From: Candidatus Alkanophagales archaeon
Lineage (GTDB): Archaea; Halobacteriota; Syntropharchaeia; Alkanophagales; B39-G2
Direction: 5' to 3'
Assembly (NCBI GenBank): GCA_003661185.1
Contig: QMVQ01000004.1
Coordinates: forward strand, 1 to 19,420
DNA: 19,420 nucleotides
The notes beneath the pieces are model-generated. The model did no database searches and was not told the origin of the DNA. It was given only the letters and a program-made list of their open reading frames with translations. Position numbers and translations under genes: made by a program. Positions 1-8,597 of the stretch are shown here, one piece after another; the stretch's first letter is position 1; every line of letters begins with the position of its first letter.

Positions 1-61
1 GGACAAGCTGGTAGCGAGCGCTCCCGACAAGGGAGAGGCGGCGAGCGAGGAGCATTCTGCG

Positions 62-418
62 ATGAAAGCCTTCGTCTGGCTCTATGCTTGGAAGAAGCAT
101 CAGAAAAGGGTCATTCCGGAGCTTGAAGACGAAAGAGGCGTTGACGTGCGAGTTCTCGACGAGAATTACGAAGTTGAGACGTTTTACGGTGTGGGCTACC
201 CGATGGCGAAGCTCGTTGATAAGATGCGGAAGTTCAGGCGAGGTGAGAAGGTTTACTTCGTGCTGCGGAACGTCAGCATCCTCCTGCACCTGCGAGACCT
301 CCTCACCTTCAGGAAGGATTGGAGGGATGAAGGGTATAATGTCGAGATTTTCGGCTTGGACCTCGAAGCGAAGGAGCTCATCCCACTGGATTGGGTGGTA
401 TCATGCCTGAGGAGCTAG
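62..418 (+). CDS. Hypothetical protein, 118 aa, start uncertain
   Basis: I do not recognise this protein. It is small, charged and soluble-looking, with no signal peptide or membrane segment. Alternating hydrophobic strands and basic/acidic helices suggest a compact alpha/beta fold. The ATG at 62 has a GAGGAG ribosome binding site nine bases upstream. The same frame is also open back to the window edge (20 more codons, rich in Ala, Glu and Ser), so the gene may start outside the window and this entry may be only its C-terminal part. It ends 13 bases before a possible tiny ORF and converges on the large surface-protein gene on the other strand. Base composition and codon use match its neighbours. 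Confidence 0.6.
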   Translation: MKAFVWLYAWKKHQKRVIPELEDERGVDVRVLDENYEVETFYGVGYPMAKLVDKMRKFRRGEKVYFVLRNVSILLHLRDLLTFRKDWRDEGYNVEIFGLDLEAKELIPLDWVVSCLRS

Positions 419-431
419 GTTTAAGGAGTCC

Positions 432-521
432 ATGAGACCCCTACTTGAAGCCCTGAATGCCATAAGCCAAGCTTACAACAGGCTCGTGCAGATGCTTTTC
501 CTCATCCTTGAGGATGTCTAG
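432..521 (+). CDS. Possible 29-aa small protein
   Basis: A short open frame begins with ATG 13 bases after the preceding gene and follows an AAGGAG motif, although the spacing of three bases is shorter than usual. The predicted peptide starts MRPLLEALNAIS and ends LFLILEDV. It could form one amphipathic or weakly hydrophobic helix. No family is recognised. It may be a translationally coupled small protein or a chance ORF; the ribosome-binding-like motif and the position are the only support. Confidence 0.3.
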   Translation: MRPLLEALNAISQAYNRLVQMLFLILEDV

Positions 522-540
522 ATTCGGTTTTAGATGCTGA

Positions 541-556
541 AAGATAAAGATTTGAC
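541..556 (-). terminator. Possible U-rich terminator of the surface-protein operon
   Basis: On the minus strand, a T-rich stretch (AATCTTTATCTTTC) lies 25-40 bases after the stop codon of the large surface-protein gene. Archaeal transcription commonly stops at such U-rich tracts without a hairpin. The tract is interrupted, so this is a weak call. Confidence 0.2.
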
Positions 557-580
557 TCTTAAGCCAAGCAGGCGCGCCTT

Positions 581-3500
581 CTACAAGTTTTTGTGTTTAC
601 GCCGCTCCCACAAGAAGCCAACGGCGGCGAACATTGCGAGCACGCCCGCCGTGACGAACACGACACTGAGCTTCGAACGAATGCCGCCTTTCGGCAAAAT
701 TTCTCCGAATGGGATGCCTGTTACATGCTGCTGCTTTTCATCGCTCTCGTTACTCATGTTTACCGGCGGGTGCTCGCTGCCGCTCAACCCCTCGGTAACA
801 GGTGCCTCGCTTTCAACCGTCGGGATGGTGTAGTTCCATGCCTCTTTACTCCCGCGTCCACCGCCGCCTCTGGTCGCCGGCGATGGCTGCGGCGTTGGCG
901 TCTCGATGCTTGAGACCGTCACGTTAAGCTCAAAGACGTTATTTCCTTCGTCAAGCTCCTGAACTTCGTGCGAGGCGTCGGCTTCGACCACAAGCGTGTA
1001 AACGCCTGGAAGCGGCGGCGTCCATTCGAATGTTGTGGTGAAACCTTTACCCACCTCGAGACCGTCGTCGCAGCGCACCGTCACGTTCTCAAGCTCCGCC
1101 CCGGCATGCATCACCCTAAAACCAACATTAAAAGCGTCGGCATCGGCACCGCCTACATTTTCCACGAACGCCTCGACGATGCACTTCACGCCCACGCTCG
1201 CCCTCTCAAGTTCCACGTCACTCACTATCAAATCTGGCGGCAATTTGATGCTAACGTCCTCGAAAGCGATGTTGTTGAATGGGTCTTTTTCGGTGACGTT
1301 GTTCTCGGCATCTGCCTCGGCGACGAGCCTGACCGTCATTCCTGCAAGCTCTAACGGTGGCGTCCAATTAAACGTGAGCGTGCGATTCTTACCGCTATGC
1401 AGCGGCGGCTCGACGTTAAGCGTGCTGACGGTCTCGCCCTCAACCCGTAGCGTCACAGTGAAGCTCTCGTTAACGTCGCCGCTGCCCTCGTTGCGGACTG
1501 TTACGCCCACGTAGTTCTGAAGTCCAGCAAAGACCACGCCGCTTGCGACCTCGACGCTGACATTAATGTCCGGCAGCGCCGACGGTCCGAAGGCGTAAAC
1601 TTTGCCCTGCCCCGAGGTGTAAACTCTGCCCCCATAAATGGCAGGAGAGGAGCCGCCAAGCCTACTTGAATTCCAGATCTCTTTGCCGGTGAATGCATTA
1701 AGACAGTAAACGCCGGCAGTGTCGAAGTTCATTAATGCTTCACCGCTTGCAAGTGTGCCGATGAGCACTTTTCCATCACTTGAAACCGCCGGCGAAATTG
1801 TCCAGCCGCCTTCTGGGAAATCCCAGACCGTTGCACCACTCTCAGGGTCTAAGCAATAGGTTTTGAGCGGCGAATATCCAGGACAGCCACCGCAAATATA
1901 AATGTAACCAAAGGCATAGGCAGGGACGGAGTTCGTGCTGATGCCGGAACGACTCCAAAAGACTCTGCCATTTGCAGGACTCATCGCGTAATAAGCAGCA
2001 TCGCCCGGATCTTCGAGGTTGTAAGTGCCGAAAAAAAGCGTGCCGTGAACGAGCGTCACTGAACCCCAGACACCGTAATCCGTGGAGGCGTTCCAGAGTT
2101 GCTCGCCGCTTTCCGCATCCAAGCAGTAAATACCGATGCCTGTGTCCGTGAATTCAGGCTGCCATGCGCCAATACCGACGTAAACTTTGCCGCTGCTGAG
2201 CGCCGCCGTTGAGGTCGCCCGCCCACACTCCAGCCTTGGCTCATCACTCCTGTCAAAGACCCATAATCTCTCGCCGCTCTTGGCGTTAAAGCAGTAAAAG
2301 GCGGGGTCCCCCGCCGCCCCATATTTCCCGATAACGAGAAGCGTTCGGTGGTCGCCAACCTTCGCTATCGAGGGGCAGGAATTTACAATATCTCCTTCTA
2401 AGCGCTGTTGCCACTGCACGTTGCCGCTTTCAGCGTCAATGCAGTAAACAGTGCTGCCGGATCCTATGTAAACACGATTGTCGTAGTAAACTGGCGACGC
2501 CCACGATCCATAACTGCTCCTTTTTTCAAGCGGCGTCTGCCAGAGAATTTCACCACTTCCGGCGTCGAGCGCCGTTAAAAACGTGCCTGAAGCGTTGTCG
2601 CAGTAGGCAAAGACCTTGTTGTTGCCAATGCAGACTTTCGATGACGGAACCGCTCCGATATCTGCAGTTTCCCATGCGATTTCGAACTTGTCAGGCGCCT
2701 CTGACGCATAAAAGCCGGCGTCGCCGCCTTGATATTGGGATGGCTCTTCCCCAACGTTGTGCACGAAGAACGGCTCGACAGTCTCGTCGTAGCTCGTAAA
2801 TCTCCCATCGCTCGCCTCTACCCGCAGTAAATACTTCCCATCAGGAACTGCTTTCGTGTCCCAGACGTAAACGCCGTCATTACTTTTATTTTCGGAAAGC
2901 AAAAGCCAATTACGCCCCATGTCAGGACTGTATTTCAGCGTGATGTTCAGAGCGTCGCCATCGGGGTCGTTCGCCACCCAGCGCACGGAAATGACGCCAC
3001 TCAGAACCTCGCCACCTCTTGGAAACAACAATTGCACATTCGGAGCGCCGAGAACCGCCTTTACGATGAAAAACGCCGTGTTGTTGTTTTCATCAGTTTC
3101 AAAAACATCTTTATCCGCATCCAGCAGAGTTGCAAGTGCGTAAATTCCGGGCTCCGTTGGTGTCCAAGAAAAAGAGAAGTTTGCAACACCGAATACACGC
3201 CTCACATGAAGCTTTTCGATCAACCCCCAAGTATCGTTAGTAACGCTCCCGTTCTCATCTCTGAAACGGCGGCAATATATGGAAACGTTAAAATGCTCCG
3301 CAACTCCACCGACGACCAAATTAACAGCGTTGCTGACATTCACGACCACGACCCTGCTGACTGAAAAGTTTGCCACGTAAATGTCAGGGAGGCTCACAGA
3401 AAGCGTGCTGCAAACTTTGTTGTTCGCTTCATCGCTCTCAAAAACGTCGTCATCAGCATCAACCGTCAGCGTGAAGTTGAAAACCCCCGTAACGTTTGGT

Positions 3501-5467
3501 CTCCAGCGTAGCGTGACATTTTTTCGCCCATAGCACGTCACGTTTTCCAAACGCTCGCACGGTGCGTAAGCCGTCGCGCTCGTAGCGTTGCCGTTATTGG
3601 GGGCGCTCTCGTTCATGGCGTTTTCGGCAGTAGTGGGGTTCGTTGTAGCGCTCGCTGACGCAAAGAATGAAATATTAAAATTCTCACCAAAACCGACGAC
3701 TTCCAGCGGAATTTCATTTGTGAAATTCGAAAACAATAGCGGGAGCTCGGGTAACAGCCGTAAACTCAAATCTGGAAGTTCAACGCTCACTTTCAAGCTC
3801 GCCGCATTATTTGTCTCGTTACGCTCATTAATTTCGTTATTTACATCCACAAGTGCTGTGAGGTTGAAAACTCCGACGTGCGACGGACGCCACATGAACG
3901 AGACGTTCGTAAGCGCCAAAGCTCGACTCTCCAAAACTCTAAGTTCGGAAACAGGCTCGCCATCCGCAAGAAGCGAGACATTGAACGCTCCGCCATTGTT
4001 CCGGACTGAGACGAAGACCCCGCACGTAACGTTGGCATACGCCACGCTCTCGCCTCGCCACGTCTCGTTGAGGTAAGGGCTCACGTAAATATTCAAGAGC
4101 AAGATTTCAGGAAGCTCCTGCTCGAAAACAAATTGGCGGAATGTCGGCAATCCCTGCCCAAGAAGCGTGAGCGCTGCAAGCGCCGTCGCTCTCACCGGGT
4201 CGTAAGACAGGAAGCTGCCGTCGGCGTCCTGCATGCTCAGTAAGTATTCAACGCTGCTTGTAATGTTCGGTTTAGCCTGAGCATCGTCAGCAACGAGCAA
4301 CGCTGCCGTGACTAAAGCCGTCGGCAGTGCGTCCGACTCGCCGCCGCCGAATTCAAACGGGAAGCCGCCGTCATCGTTTTGCTCAGCCCTCAGAAGCCCC
4401 AAAATGGCATGAAGTGTGGAGTTTTTAGAAGACACGCCAGCAGAGATTAACGCTTGGACGGCAAGCGCTGCCGCCGTCAGGTCGCCTGTTCCACTCTCAT
4501 TCACGCTTTCAAGAAACTGGAAAAGCTGCCTTCGTAAGCCTTCAGCTATTTCTGCCCGTGTCTCGTAAGCTTTGGAGCCATTCACCGCGCTTAACGCCAA
4601 CAACGCCCACGCCGCCTCGTCCGCTCGCAATTCCTCCGTAGAAACCCGCTCAAGCAAGGCACCCTCATAATTCAGCCCTGAAAAATTCAAAGGCAGCTCG
4701 CCGAGCGCCACTGCTGTGAGAACGGCAGCCGCAAGCTCGCCAGCATTTTCGACGCCGAACGTCGCCGCCGAGAGATTCAGAGAGGACAACGCCGTGAAGC
4801 TCGCGGTTAAGGAAAAAAGGGTAGCTGCAAGCGCCCTCGCCTGCACGTCGCCACAGCCGCTCAAATGCCCAAAGCTCTCATTCAAATATGCAACAGCAGC
4901 TTCCACCGAGTTAAGTGCTGCCTTACAATCATAAGAGACCTCACGTAACGGAACGCTCACGTTAGCCGAGTGGCAGCCGCCACCCGTCTCTACTAAAAAG
5001 GACATGTTGAATTCCGAGGGCACAGCAGCCGCATTTTCAAGTAACACATCCAAAATGTTCGTCATATTCAACACCAGCGAGATTTTCCGCCTCTCGCCGA
5101 TGCCGAGCGGCTCGTCAAACGCCCTTTTACAAACCTCAACGCCGCAAATCAATACTGACACGTTAAATGAAGAGCATGCCTCCAAAGCCCGCACCCGCAA
5201 TACCACAGGGAAAACCCCAGGCACGCCGCAACGCCTCGAAACGTTAGCACAAAATGCCCCAGGCATAGTTACGCCCTCGATAACCATTTTTGGTGCAATT
5301 TCAAGCTGTGCCTTCTCCGGCAGCGTTTCTAAACGCCGGAGGTGTTTAACCAAATTTATGCTCGTAAAGTCAGGAGTGGGCTTTTCAGGTAGCGCGGCCA
5401 GTGGCTGCGTCGCCACTGCCACCACGAGCACCAGCAGGGAAAAAATGGGAAATAAATTTTTTGACAC
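581..5467 (-). CDS. Giant cell-surface protein: alpha toroid, CARDB repeats, PQQ propeller, C-terminal membrane anchor
   Basis: About 1,628 residues numbered from the GTG at 5467. Residues 1-26 are a signal peptide. Residues 187-447 carry squalene-cyclase/prenyltransferase-like toroid repeats (QNDDGGF, MQDADGSF). Residues 455-800 hold three CARDB-like beta domains ending in D-x-x-N-N motifs. Residues 805-903 form an Ig-like domain. Residues 927-1295 form a PQQ-type propeller with repeated YCLDAESG-x-x-LW blades. Residues 1299-1521 hold two more CARDB domains. A low-complexity linker, a membrane helix (about 1599-1620) and a basic RRKHK tail follow, so the protein is probably anchored with its bulk outside. 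About 47 N-glycosylation sequons are present, almost all outside the propeller. Dehydrogenase function is not indicated: the propeller is probably structural or for binding. It is the second gene of an operon, 14-23 bases after the previous stop codon. A GTG at 5476 is also in frame, but the ribosome binding site favours 5467. Confidence 0.88.
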   Translation of the reverse strand: MSKNLFPIFSLLVLVVAVATQPLAALPEKPTPDFTSINLVKHLRRLETLPEKAQLEIAPKMVIEGVTMPGAFCANVSRRCGVPGVFPVVLRVRALEACSSFNVSVLICGVEVCKRAFDEPLGIGERRKISLVLNMTNILDVLLENAAAVPSEFNMSFLVETGGGCHSANVSVPLREVSYDCKAALNSVEAAVAYLNESFGHLSGCGDVQARALAATLFSLTASFTALSSLNLSAATFGVENAGELAAAVLTAVALGELPLNFSGLNYEGALLERVSTEELRADEAAWALLALSAVNGSKAYETRAEIAEGLRRQLFQFLESVNESGTGDLTAAALAVQALISAGVSSKNSTLHAILGLLRAEQNDDGGFPFEFGGGESDALPTALVTAALLVADDAQAKPNITSSVEYLLSMQDADGSFLSYDPVRATALAALTLLGQGLPTFRQFVFEQELPEILLLNIYVSPYLNETWRGESVAYANVTCGVFVSVRNNGGAFNVSLLADGEPVSELRVLESRALALTNVSFMWRPSHVGVFNLTALVDVNNEINERNETNNAASLKVSVELPDLSLRLLPELPLLFSNFTNEIPLEVVGFGENFNISFFASASATTNPTTAENAMNESAPNNGNATSATAYAPCERLENVTCYGRKNVTLRWRPNVTGVFNFTLTVDADDDVFESDEANNKVCSTLSVSLPDIYVANFSVSRVVVVNVSNAVNLVVGGVAEHFNVSIYCRRFRDENGSVTNDTWGLIEKLHVRRVFGVANFSFSWTPTEPGIYALATLLDADKDVFETDENNNTAFFIVKAVLGAPNVQLLFPRGGEVLSGVISVRWVANDPDGDALNITLKYSPDMGRNWLLLSENKSNDGVYVWDTKAVPDGKYLLRVEASDGRFTSYDETVEPFFVHNVGEEPSQYQGGDAGFYASEAPDKFEIAWETADIGAVPSSKVCIGNNKVFAYCDNASGTFLTALDAGSGEILWQTPLEKRSSYGSWASPVYYDNRVYIGSGSTVYCIDAESGNVQWQQRLEGDIVNSCPSIAKVGDHRTLLVIGKYGAAGDPAFYCFNAKSGERLWVFDRSDEPRLECGRATSTAALSSGKVYVGIGAWQPEFTDTGIGIYCLDAESGEQLWNASTDYGVWGSVTLVHGTLFFGTYNLEDPGDAAYYAMSPANGRVFWSRSGISTNSVPAYAFGYIYICGGCPGYSPLKTYCLDPESGATVWDFPEGGWTISPAVSSDGKVLIGTLASGEALMNFDTAGVYCLNAFTGKEIWNSSRLGGSSPAIYGGRVYTSGQGKVYAFGPSALPDINVSVEVASGVVFAGLQNYVGVTVRNEGSGDVNESFTVTLRVEGETVSTLNVEPPLHSGKNRTLTFNWTPPLELAGMTVRLVAEADAENNVTEKDPFNNIAFEDVSIKLPPDLIVSDVELERASVGVKCIVEAFVENVGGADADAFNVGFRVMHAGAELENVTVRCDDGLEVGKGFTTTFEWTPPLPGVYTLVVEADASHEVQELDEGNNVFELNVTVSSIETPTPQPSPATRGGGGRGSKEAWNYTIPTVESEAPVTEGLSGSEHPPVNMSNESDEKQQHVTGIPFGEILPKGGIRSKLSVVFVTAGVLAMFAAVGFLWERRKHKNL

Positions 5468-5473
5468 CTCACG

Positions 5474-5480
5474 CACCTCC
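5474..5480 (-). promoter_or_regulatory. Ribosome binding site deciding the start at 5467
   Basis: GGAGGTG lies six bases before the GTG at 5467. The alternative in-frame GTG at 5476 sits inside this motif, so it cannot use it at a normal distance. The site lets the second gene of the operon start independently just after the first gene stops. Confidence 0.6.
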
Positions 5481-5490
5481 GTTTGTCCTT

Positions 5491-7797
5491 TTACCAGCGT
5501 ATCCCTCGTAACGTCGCCATCAGCACGCTTGTCGTGCTGTCCTCATTATCGCTAGGGATTAAGGCTTTACTTGGTATGTAAGCCCACGACGCAACGTCGC
5601 TGTCGAGCGCCTCGCCGCCTTCAGCGAAGAGTCTTGCATAGAACGCCGCTTTGAACGGCGTCGGCGACCAGCGACCTACGTTTATCTGCCAAGAGTGCTC
5701 AAGCGTGCAGTTTGCGCCTAAGGATAACTTCGCCGATAGTATCTTGAAAATCGTGCCTCCAGAGACGTAAAACAGCTCGAAAGTCACGGTCTGCGGCACG
5801 CCGGGATTCTCCATACGCACGCCCAGCGTCATAACGTCCCCCGGTCGGTAAATGCCCTTGTCCGTCCAGATGTCCACCGAAGGCGGCAACGCCTCACGCA
5901 CGAGCAACAACGCGCGCTCTGACCGCACACAACTCTCTTTTTCGGCGTAAACTTCGTAAAGCCCCGCCGGCACGCTTATGCTGATCGCTGCCTGTCCGCT
6001 CTCGTTTGTCGTCCCCAACTCGTAAAGGACGCCTCTTTCATCCGTCGCAAGAATTTCAGCAGCACTTGCAGGCTCCCAGACGCCAGCCGTGTCGTTCAGC
6101 ACTTCAACCGTTATGAGCAACTGCTCCCCCACGTAAGCCTCGGAAGCACTAAGCGTTATCCGCAGCGGCTGCCCGCCCCATGCCCCGTAATACCAGAGAA
6201 CTTCGTCGCCGTCGCTCAACACGTAGTCAGCAGCGCCGACCATCGCCAGCTCGTAATTCACTCTGTAGAGCCAGAACCGCATCGTCGTGTAGTTCTCGGC
6301 GACACCTGCAATCTCGCTGACGTAGAGCCCCCAGCTCGTGTTCACGACGGTGTAAGAGAAGTTTCCGAGTTTTGCCGCCTCGTCAAGGGCGCCGAGCGCC
6401 GTAGGCAGCGGCAAGTGATGCACGTTGCCCTCGCTGTCAGGGATGAAAGAGTCGCTTACGTTGACCCACCCGCTCCAGACGGTTTCCTCAGGCGTTTCAA
6501 TCCGCACTTTCGCCGTAACGGGCGCTGTCTTCAGAGCATAAACGCAAGCGGCGTCGTTCCCGAAATAGATGTAGCCATCGCTTATCGAGACGCCTTGCAA
6601 GATGTAGCCGCCGCTCACCCCGGCTTCGTCGCTCGTGAAGCTCCAGAGAGGCTTGCCGTTTCCGTTTAAGCAGTAAACCGTGCCGTTCTGGCAGTTCGTC
6701 GTGAAATAAACGTAAACGTTGTCGCCTTGAACGCTGAGCGCAGGCGATGCCTTCACGCCTCCGTTCGGCTCGAAGCTCCAGATAACATCGCCATTTTCAG
6801 CATCAACGCACTTCACGTCGCCCGGTATGCTGAAGCTGCCGGTGCCGATGTAAATTTTGCCGTCGTAAACTGTAGGCGTGCTGCAAGAATAGCCGATTTC
6901 GACGCTCCAGCCGTCATCAAAAAAGTGCCCCGTGCTCTCGTCAAAGCCTACTTTCCAGAGGTAGCCGCCTTCTGACGTGAAGTAAACATAGCCATTGTTA
7001 TAAGTGACGGACGATTTTATCTTTCCGGCGTCGGCTCTGCTGAAGCTTAGGGCGCTCGTGATGTTGATTTCGTGCGCCGTGCTTCCGTTCTCGGCGAAGA
7101 CGCTAACGAGGTGCGAGCCCCAATCGCCGAAAACCACGAAGTTGCCGACGACGGCGGCGCCGGACCAGTAATAGCCGTAGCCGCTTTCAGACGGCCGCAC
7201 CCAGAGAACGTCGCCGCTATCAGCGTCAAGGCAATAGTAGGCGCCGGTTTTGCCTGTGTAATTGCCGGAGCCGACGTAAATCTTGCCGTCGGCGTAGGTC
7301 AGAGGGCAGTTAAGCTCTGTAGAAACGCCCGAAGGGGTATAAGACGAGAGGGGCGTTGCCCAGAGGACGACGCCGCTGTCGGCATCGAGGGCGTAAATGA
7401 CGCCGCCCTTCGTTGCAACGTAAAGCGTCCCGTCGGCGTAAGCGGGTGTCGAAAGCTCGTATTGCCAGCCGTATTGTAAGAGCGGCGTCTCCCAGAGCGT
7501 CTCACCGCTGCAAGCGTCGAACGCCGTAACGTAAGCCTGTGCGTCGAGCACGAAAACTTTTCCGTCGGCGACAATGGGTTCGATGTCCACGCCCGCCATT
7601 TGCCAATCGTCGGAGTGCACCTGCGCCTTCCATGCGACATCCACGCCGGAAACTGGCGCAAGCTCCGCAGTCGTCCCAGAGTTGAGTTCGTCGTGCTGGA
7701 ACTGCAGCCACGCCGCCGATGCGCATGTGCTCAGCAGTAGCGTCAAAAGCAACAACGCAACGCTCAACACCAGTATGCTTGCTTTTATTCCAATCAT
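5491..7797 (-). CDS. Exported PQQ-propeller protein with DUF4430-like domain and C-terminal beta domain
   Basis: 768 residues from the ATG at 7797, where a clear signal peptide begins (MIGIKASILVLSVALLLL, cleaved near ASA-AW). The frame extends 32 codons further upstream, but those residues are not signal-like and run through the promoter. Residues 30-425 form a PQQ-type propeller with blades such as YCLDADSGDVLW. Residues 430-549 resemble DUF4430, the transcobalamin C-terminal-like beta domain (FWLYRVN, DYVLSDGDEVLWYYG). Residues 550-635 look Ig-like or carboxypeptidase-regulatory-like. Residues 639-743 form a beta domain also found at the end of the subtilase in this window. There is no membrane anchor or sorting tail, so it is probably secreted or held by partners. 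It is the first gene of an operon with the giant toroid/propeller protein and diverges from the TPR gene. The ligand is unknown; DUF4430 makes corrinoid binding possible but unproven. Confidence 0.87.
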   Translation of the reverse strand: MIGIKASILVLSVALLLLTLLLSTCASAAWLQFQHDELNSGTTAELAPVSGVDVAWKAQVHSDDWQMAGVDIEPIVADGKVFVLDAQAYVTAFDACSGETLWETPLLQYGWQYELSTPAYADGTLYVATKGGVIYALDADSGVVLWATPLSSYTPSGVSTELNCPLTYADGKIYVGSGNYTGKTGAYYCLDADSGDVLWVRPSESGYGYYWSGAAVVGNFVVFGDWGSHLVSVFAENGSTAHEINITSALSFSRADAGKIKSSVTYNNGYVYFTSEGGYLWKVGFDESTGHFFDDGWSVEIGYSCSTPTVYDGKIYIGTGSFSIPGDVKCVDAENGDVIWSFEPNGGVKASPALSVQGDNVYVYFTTNCQNGTVYCLNGNGKPLWSFTSDEAGVSGGYILQGVSISDGYIYFGNDAACVYALKTAPVTAKVRIETPEETVWSGWVNVSDSFIPDSEGNVHHLPLPTALGALDEAAKLGNFSYTVVNTSWGLYVSEIAGVAENYTTMRFWLYRVNYELAMVGAADYVLSDGDEVLWYYGAWGGQPLRITLSASEAYVGEQLLITVEVLNDTAGVWEPASAAEILATDERGVLYELGTTNESGQAAISISVPAGLYEVYAEKESCVRSERALLLVREALPPSVDIWTDKGIYRPGDVMTLGVRMENPGVPQTVTFELFYVSGGTIFKILSAKLSLGANCTLEHSWQINVGRWSPTPFKAAFYARLFAEGGEALDSDVASWAYIPSKALIPSDNEDSTTSVLMATLRGIRW

Positions 7798-7827
7798 TCG
7801 GACCACTATGCGCGCGTGAGACGGGCA

Positions 7828-7838
7828 TGTTAAATAAA
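7828..7838 (-). promoter_or_regulatory. Box A (TATA) of the surface-protein operon
   Basis: Read on the minus strand, ATTTATTTAAC is centred about 27 bases before a GTG at 7806 and 36 before the ATG at 7797. That predicts a transcript start close to the start codon, typical of archaeal leaderless or short-leader mRNAs. The same AT-rich block could also serve the divergent TPR gene. Confidence 0.45.
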
Positions 7839-7874
7839 TTTTACGAAAGTAAAGCGTTTCAGTGCGGCATGCTG

Positions 7875-7883
7875 AAATATAAT
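7875..7883 (+). promoter_or_regulatory. Candidate box A of the TPR gene
   Basis: AAATATAAT is centred about 23 bases before the ATG at 7902. No ribosome binding site is visible before that ATG, which fits a leaderless transcript. If the AT-rich block at 7828-7842 is used instead, the in-frame ATG at 7869 would be the start. Confidence 0.35.
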
Positions 7884-7901
7884 GAAAAGTCAAGACCTGA
7901 C

Positions 7902-8597
7902 ATGGACAAGGAGCTTGAGGAAATATTCAAAAGCAAAGCTAAAGAGCGGTGGTTCGGCTTAGCTATTGAGGAGCGCGACCCTCGGAAGAAGGTCTTATAT
8001 TATTCTAAAGTGCTGGAAATTGACCCGCAGGACGTCGCCGCTTGGAACAACAAGGGGCTCGCCCTCAGAACGCTGCGGCGGTATGAAGAAGCGGTGGAGT
8101 GTTATGAGCGGGCATTGGAAATAGAGCCAGAGGATGCCGCTATCTGGAGCAATAAGGGGGTGGCGCTGAGCAAGCTCGGTAAGCATGAGGAGGCGCTCGC
8201 CTGTTTTGAGGAGGCGCTGCGGCTCAACCCTGAAGACGCCGCCGCTTGGAACAACAAGGGGCTCGCCTTCTACTGGGCGGGTAGCTACGAGGAGGCGTTG
8301 GCGTGCTACGAGCGGGCGTTGGCGCTCGACCCCGAGGATGCCGCCGCTTGGAACAACAAAGGAATCGCTCTCTACTGGCTGGAGGAGTATAAGGAAGCAA
8401 TACTGTGTTACGAGCGGGCGTTGGCGCTCGACCCCGAAGACGCCACTGCTTGGTGCAACAAGGCGCTCGCATTCTGCAAGTTGGGGCTATTTGAGGAAGC
8501 AGTGCGCTGCTACGAGCGGGCGTTGCGGATAGACCCGGAGTGCGAAGCCGCACGAAGCGGGAAGCGGTTTGCGCAAGAGCGCTTGCGCAAGTCTTAA
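7902..8597 (+). CDS. Tetratricopeptide repeat (TPR) protein
   Basis: 231 residues from the ATG at 7902. A 44-residue N-terminal helical part (itself close to a TPR half, ending EIDPQD) is followed by five 34-residue TPR units at 45-78, 79-112, 113-146, 147-180 and 181-214. Each has the pattern AAWNNKG...Y-x-EA...CYERAL-x-x-DPED. A 17-residue basic tail ends the protein. There is no signal peptide, so it should be a cytoplasmic protein-protein interaction scaffold with an unknown partner. Repeats 3-5 are close to identical in DNA as well, suggesting recent duplication or homogenisation. In-frame ATGs at 7827 and 7869 are alternatives; 7902 is chosen because the sequence before it is AT-rich and promoter-like. 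It diverges from the surface-protein operon and ends inside the promoter of the lipoprotein gene. Confidence 0.85.
   Translation: MDKELEEIFKSKAKERWFGLAIEERDPRKKVLYYSKVLEIDPQDVAAWNNKGLALRTLRRYEEAVECYERALEIEPEDAAIWSNKGVALSKLGKHEEALACFEEALRLNPEDAAAWNNKGLAFYWAGSYEEALACYERALALDPEDAAAWNNKGIALYWLEEYKEAILCYERALALDPEDATAWCNKALAFCKLGLFEEAVRCYERALRIDPECEAARSGKRFAQERLRKS
8569..8590. repeat. Perfect 9-bp hairpin at the end of the TPR gene
   Basis: TTGCGCAAG, a four-base loop AGCG, then CTTGCGCAA make a perfect inverted repeat inside the last codons of the TPR gene, ending four bases before its stop codon and directly before the box A of the next gene. It could mark the end of the TPR transcript or be an operator-like site for the lipoprotein gene. 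The half-site TTGCGCAA is itself a palindrome present twice. Confidence 0.6.

Noticed and set aside
570..579. AGGCGCGCCT palindrome just after the giant gene
   Set aside because: A single 10-bp GC palindrome in GC-moderate DNA, with no repeat copies seen; not enough to call a site.
840..900. Linker PSPATRGGGGRG in the giant protein, reminiscent of translated bacterial REP-like repeats
   Set aside because: The DNA does not show the paired palindromic repeat expected; it is probably an ordinary low-complexity linker.
1035..5555. Many open frames of 70-185 codons opposite the giant gene
   Set aside because: They are Ser/Thr/Arg-rich shadows of a GC-biased coding strand whose domains are clear.
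7798..7893. 32 extra N-terminal codons of the first propeller protein
   Set aside because: They cross the predicted promoter and precede an obvious signal peptide, so the ATG at 7797 is preferred.
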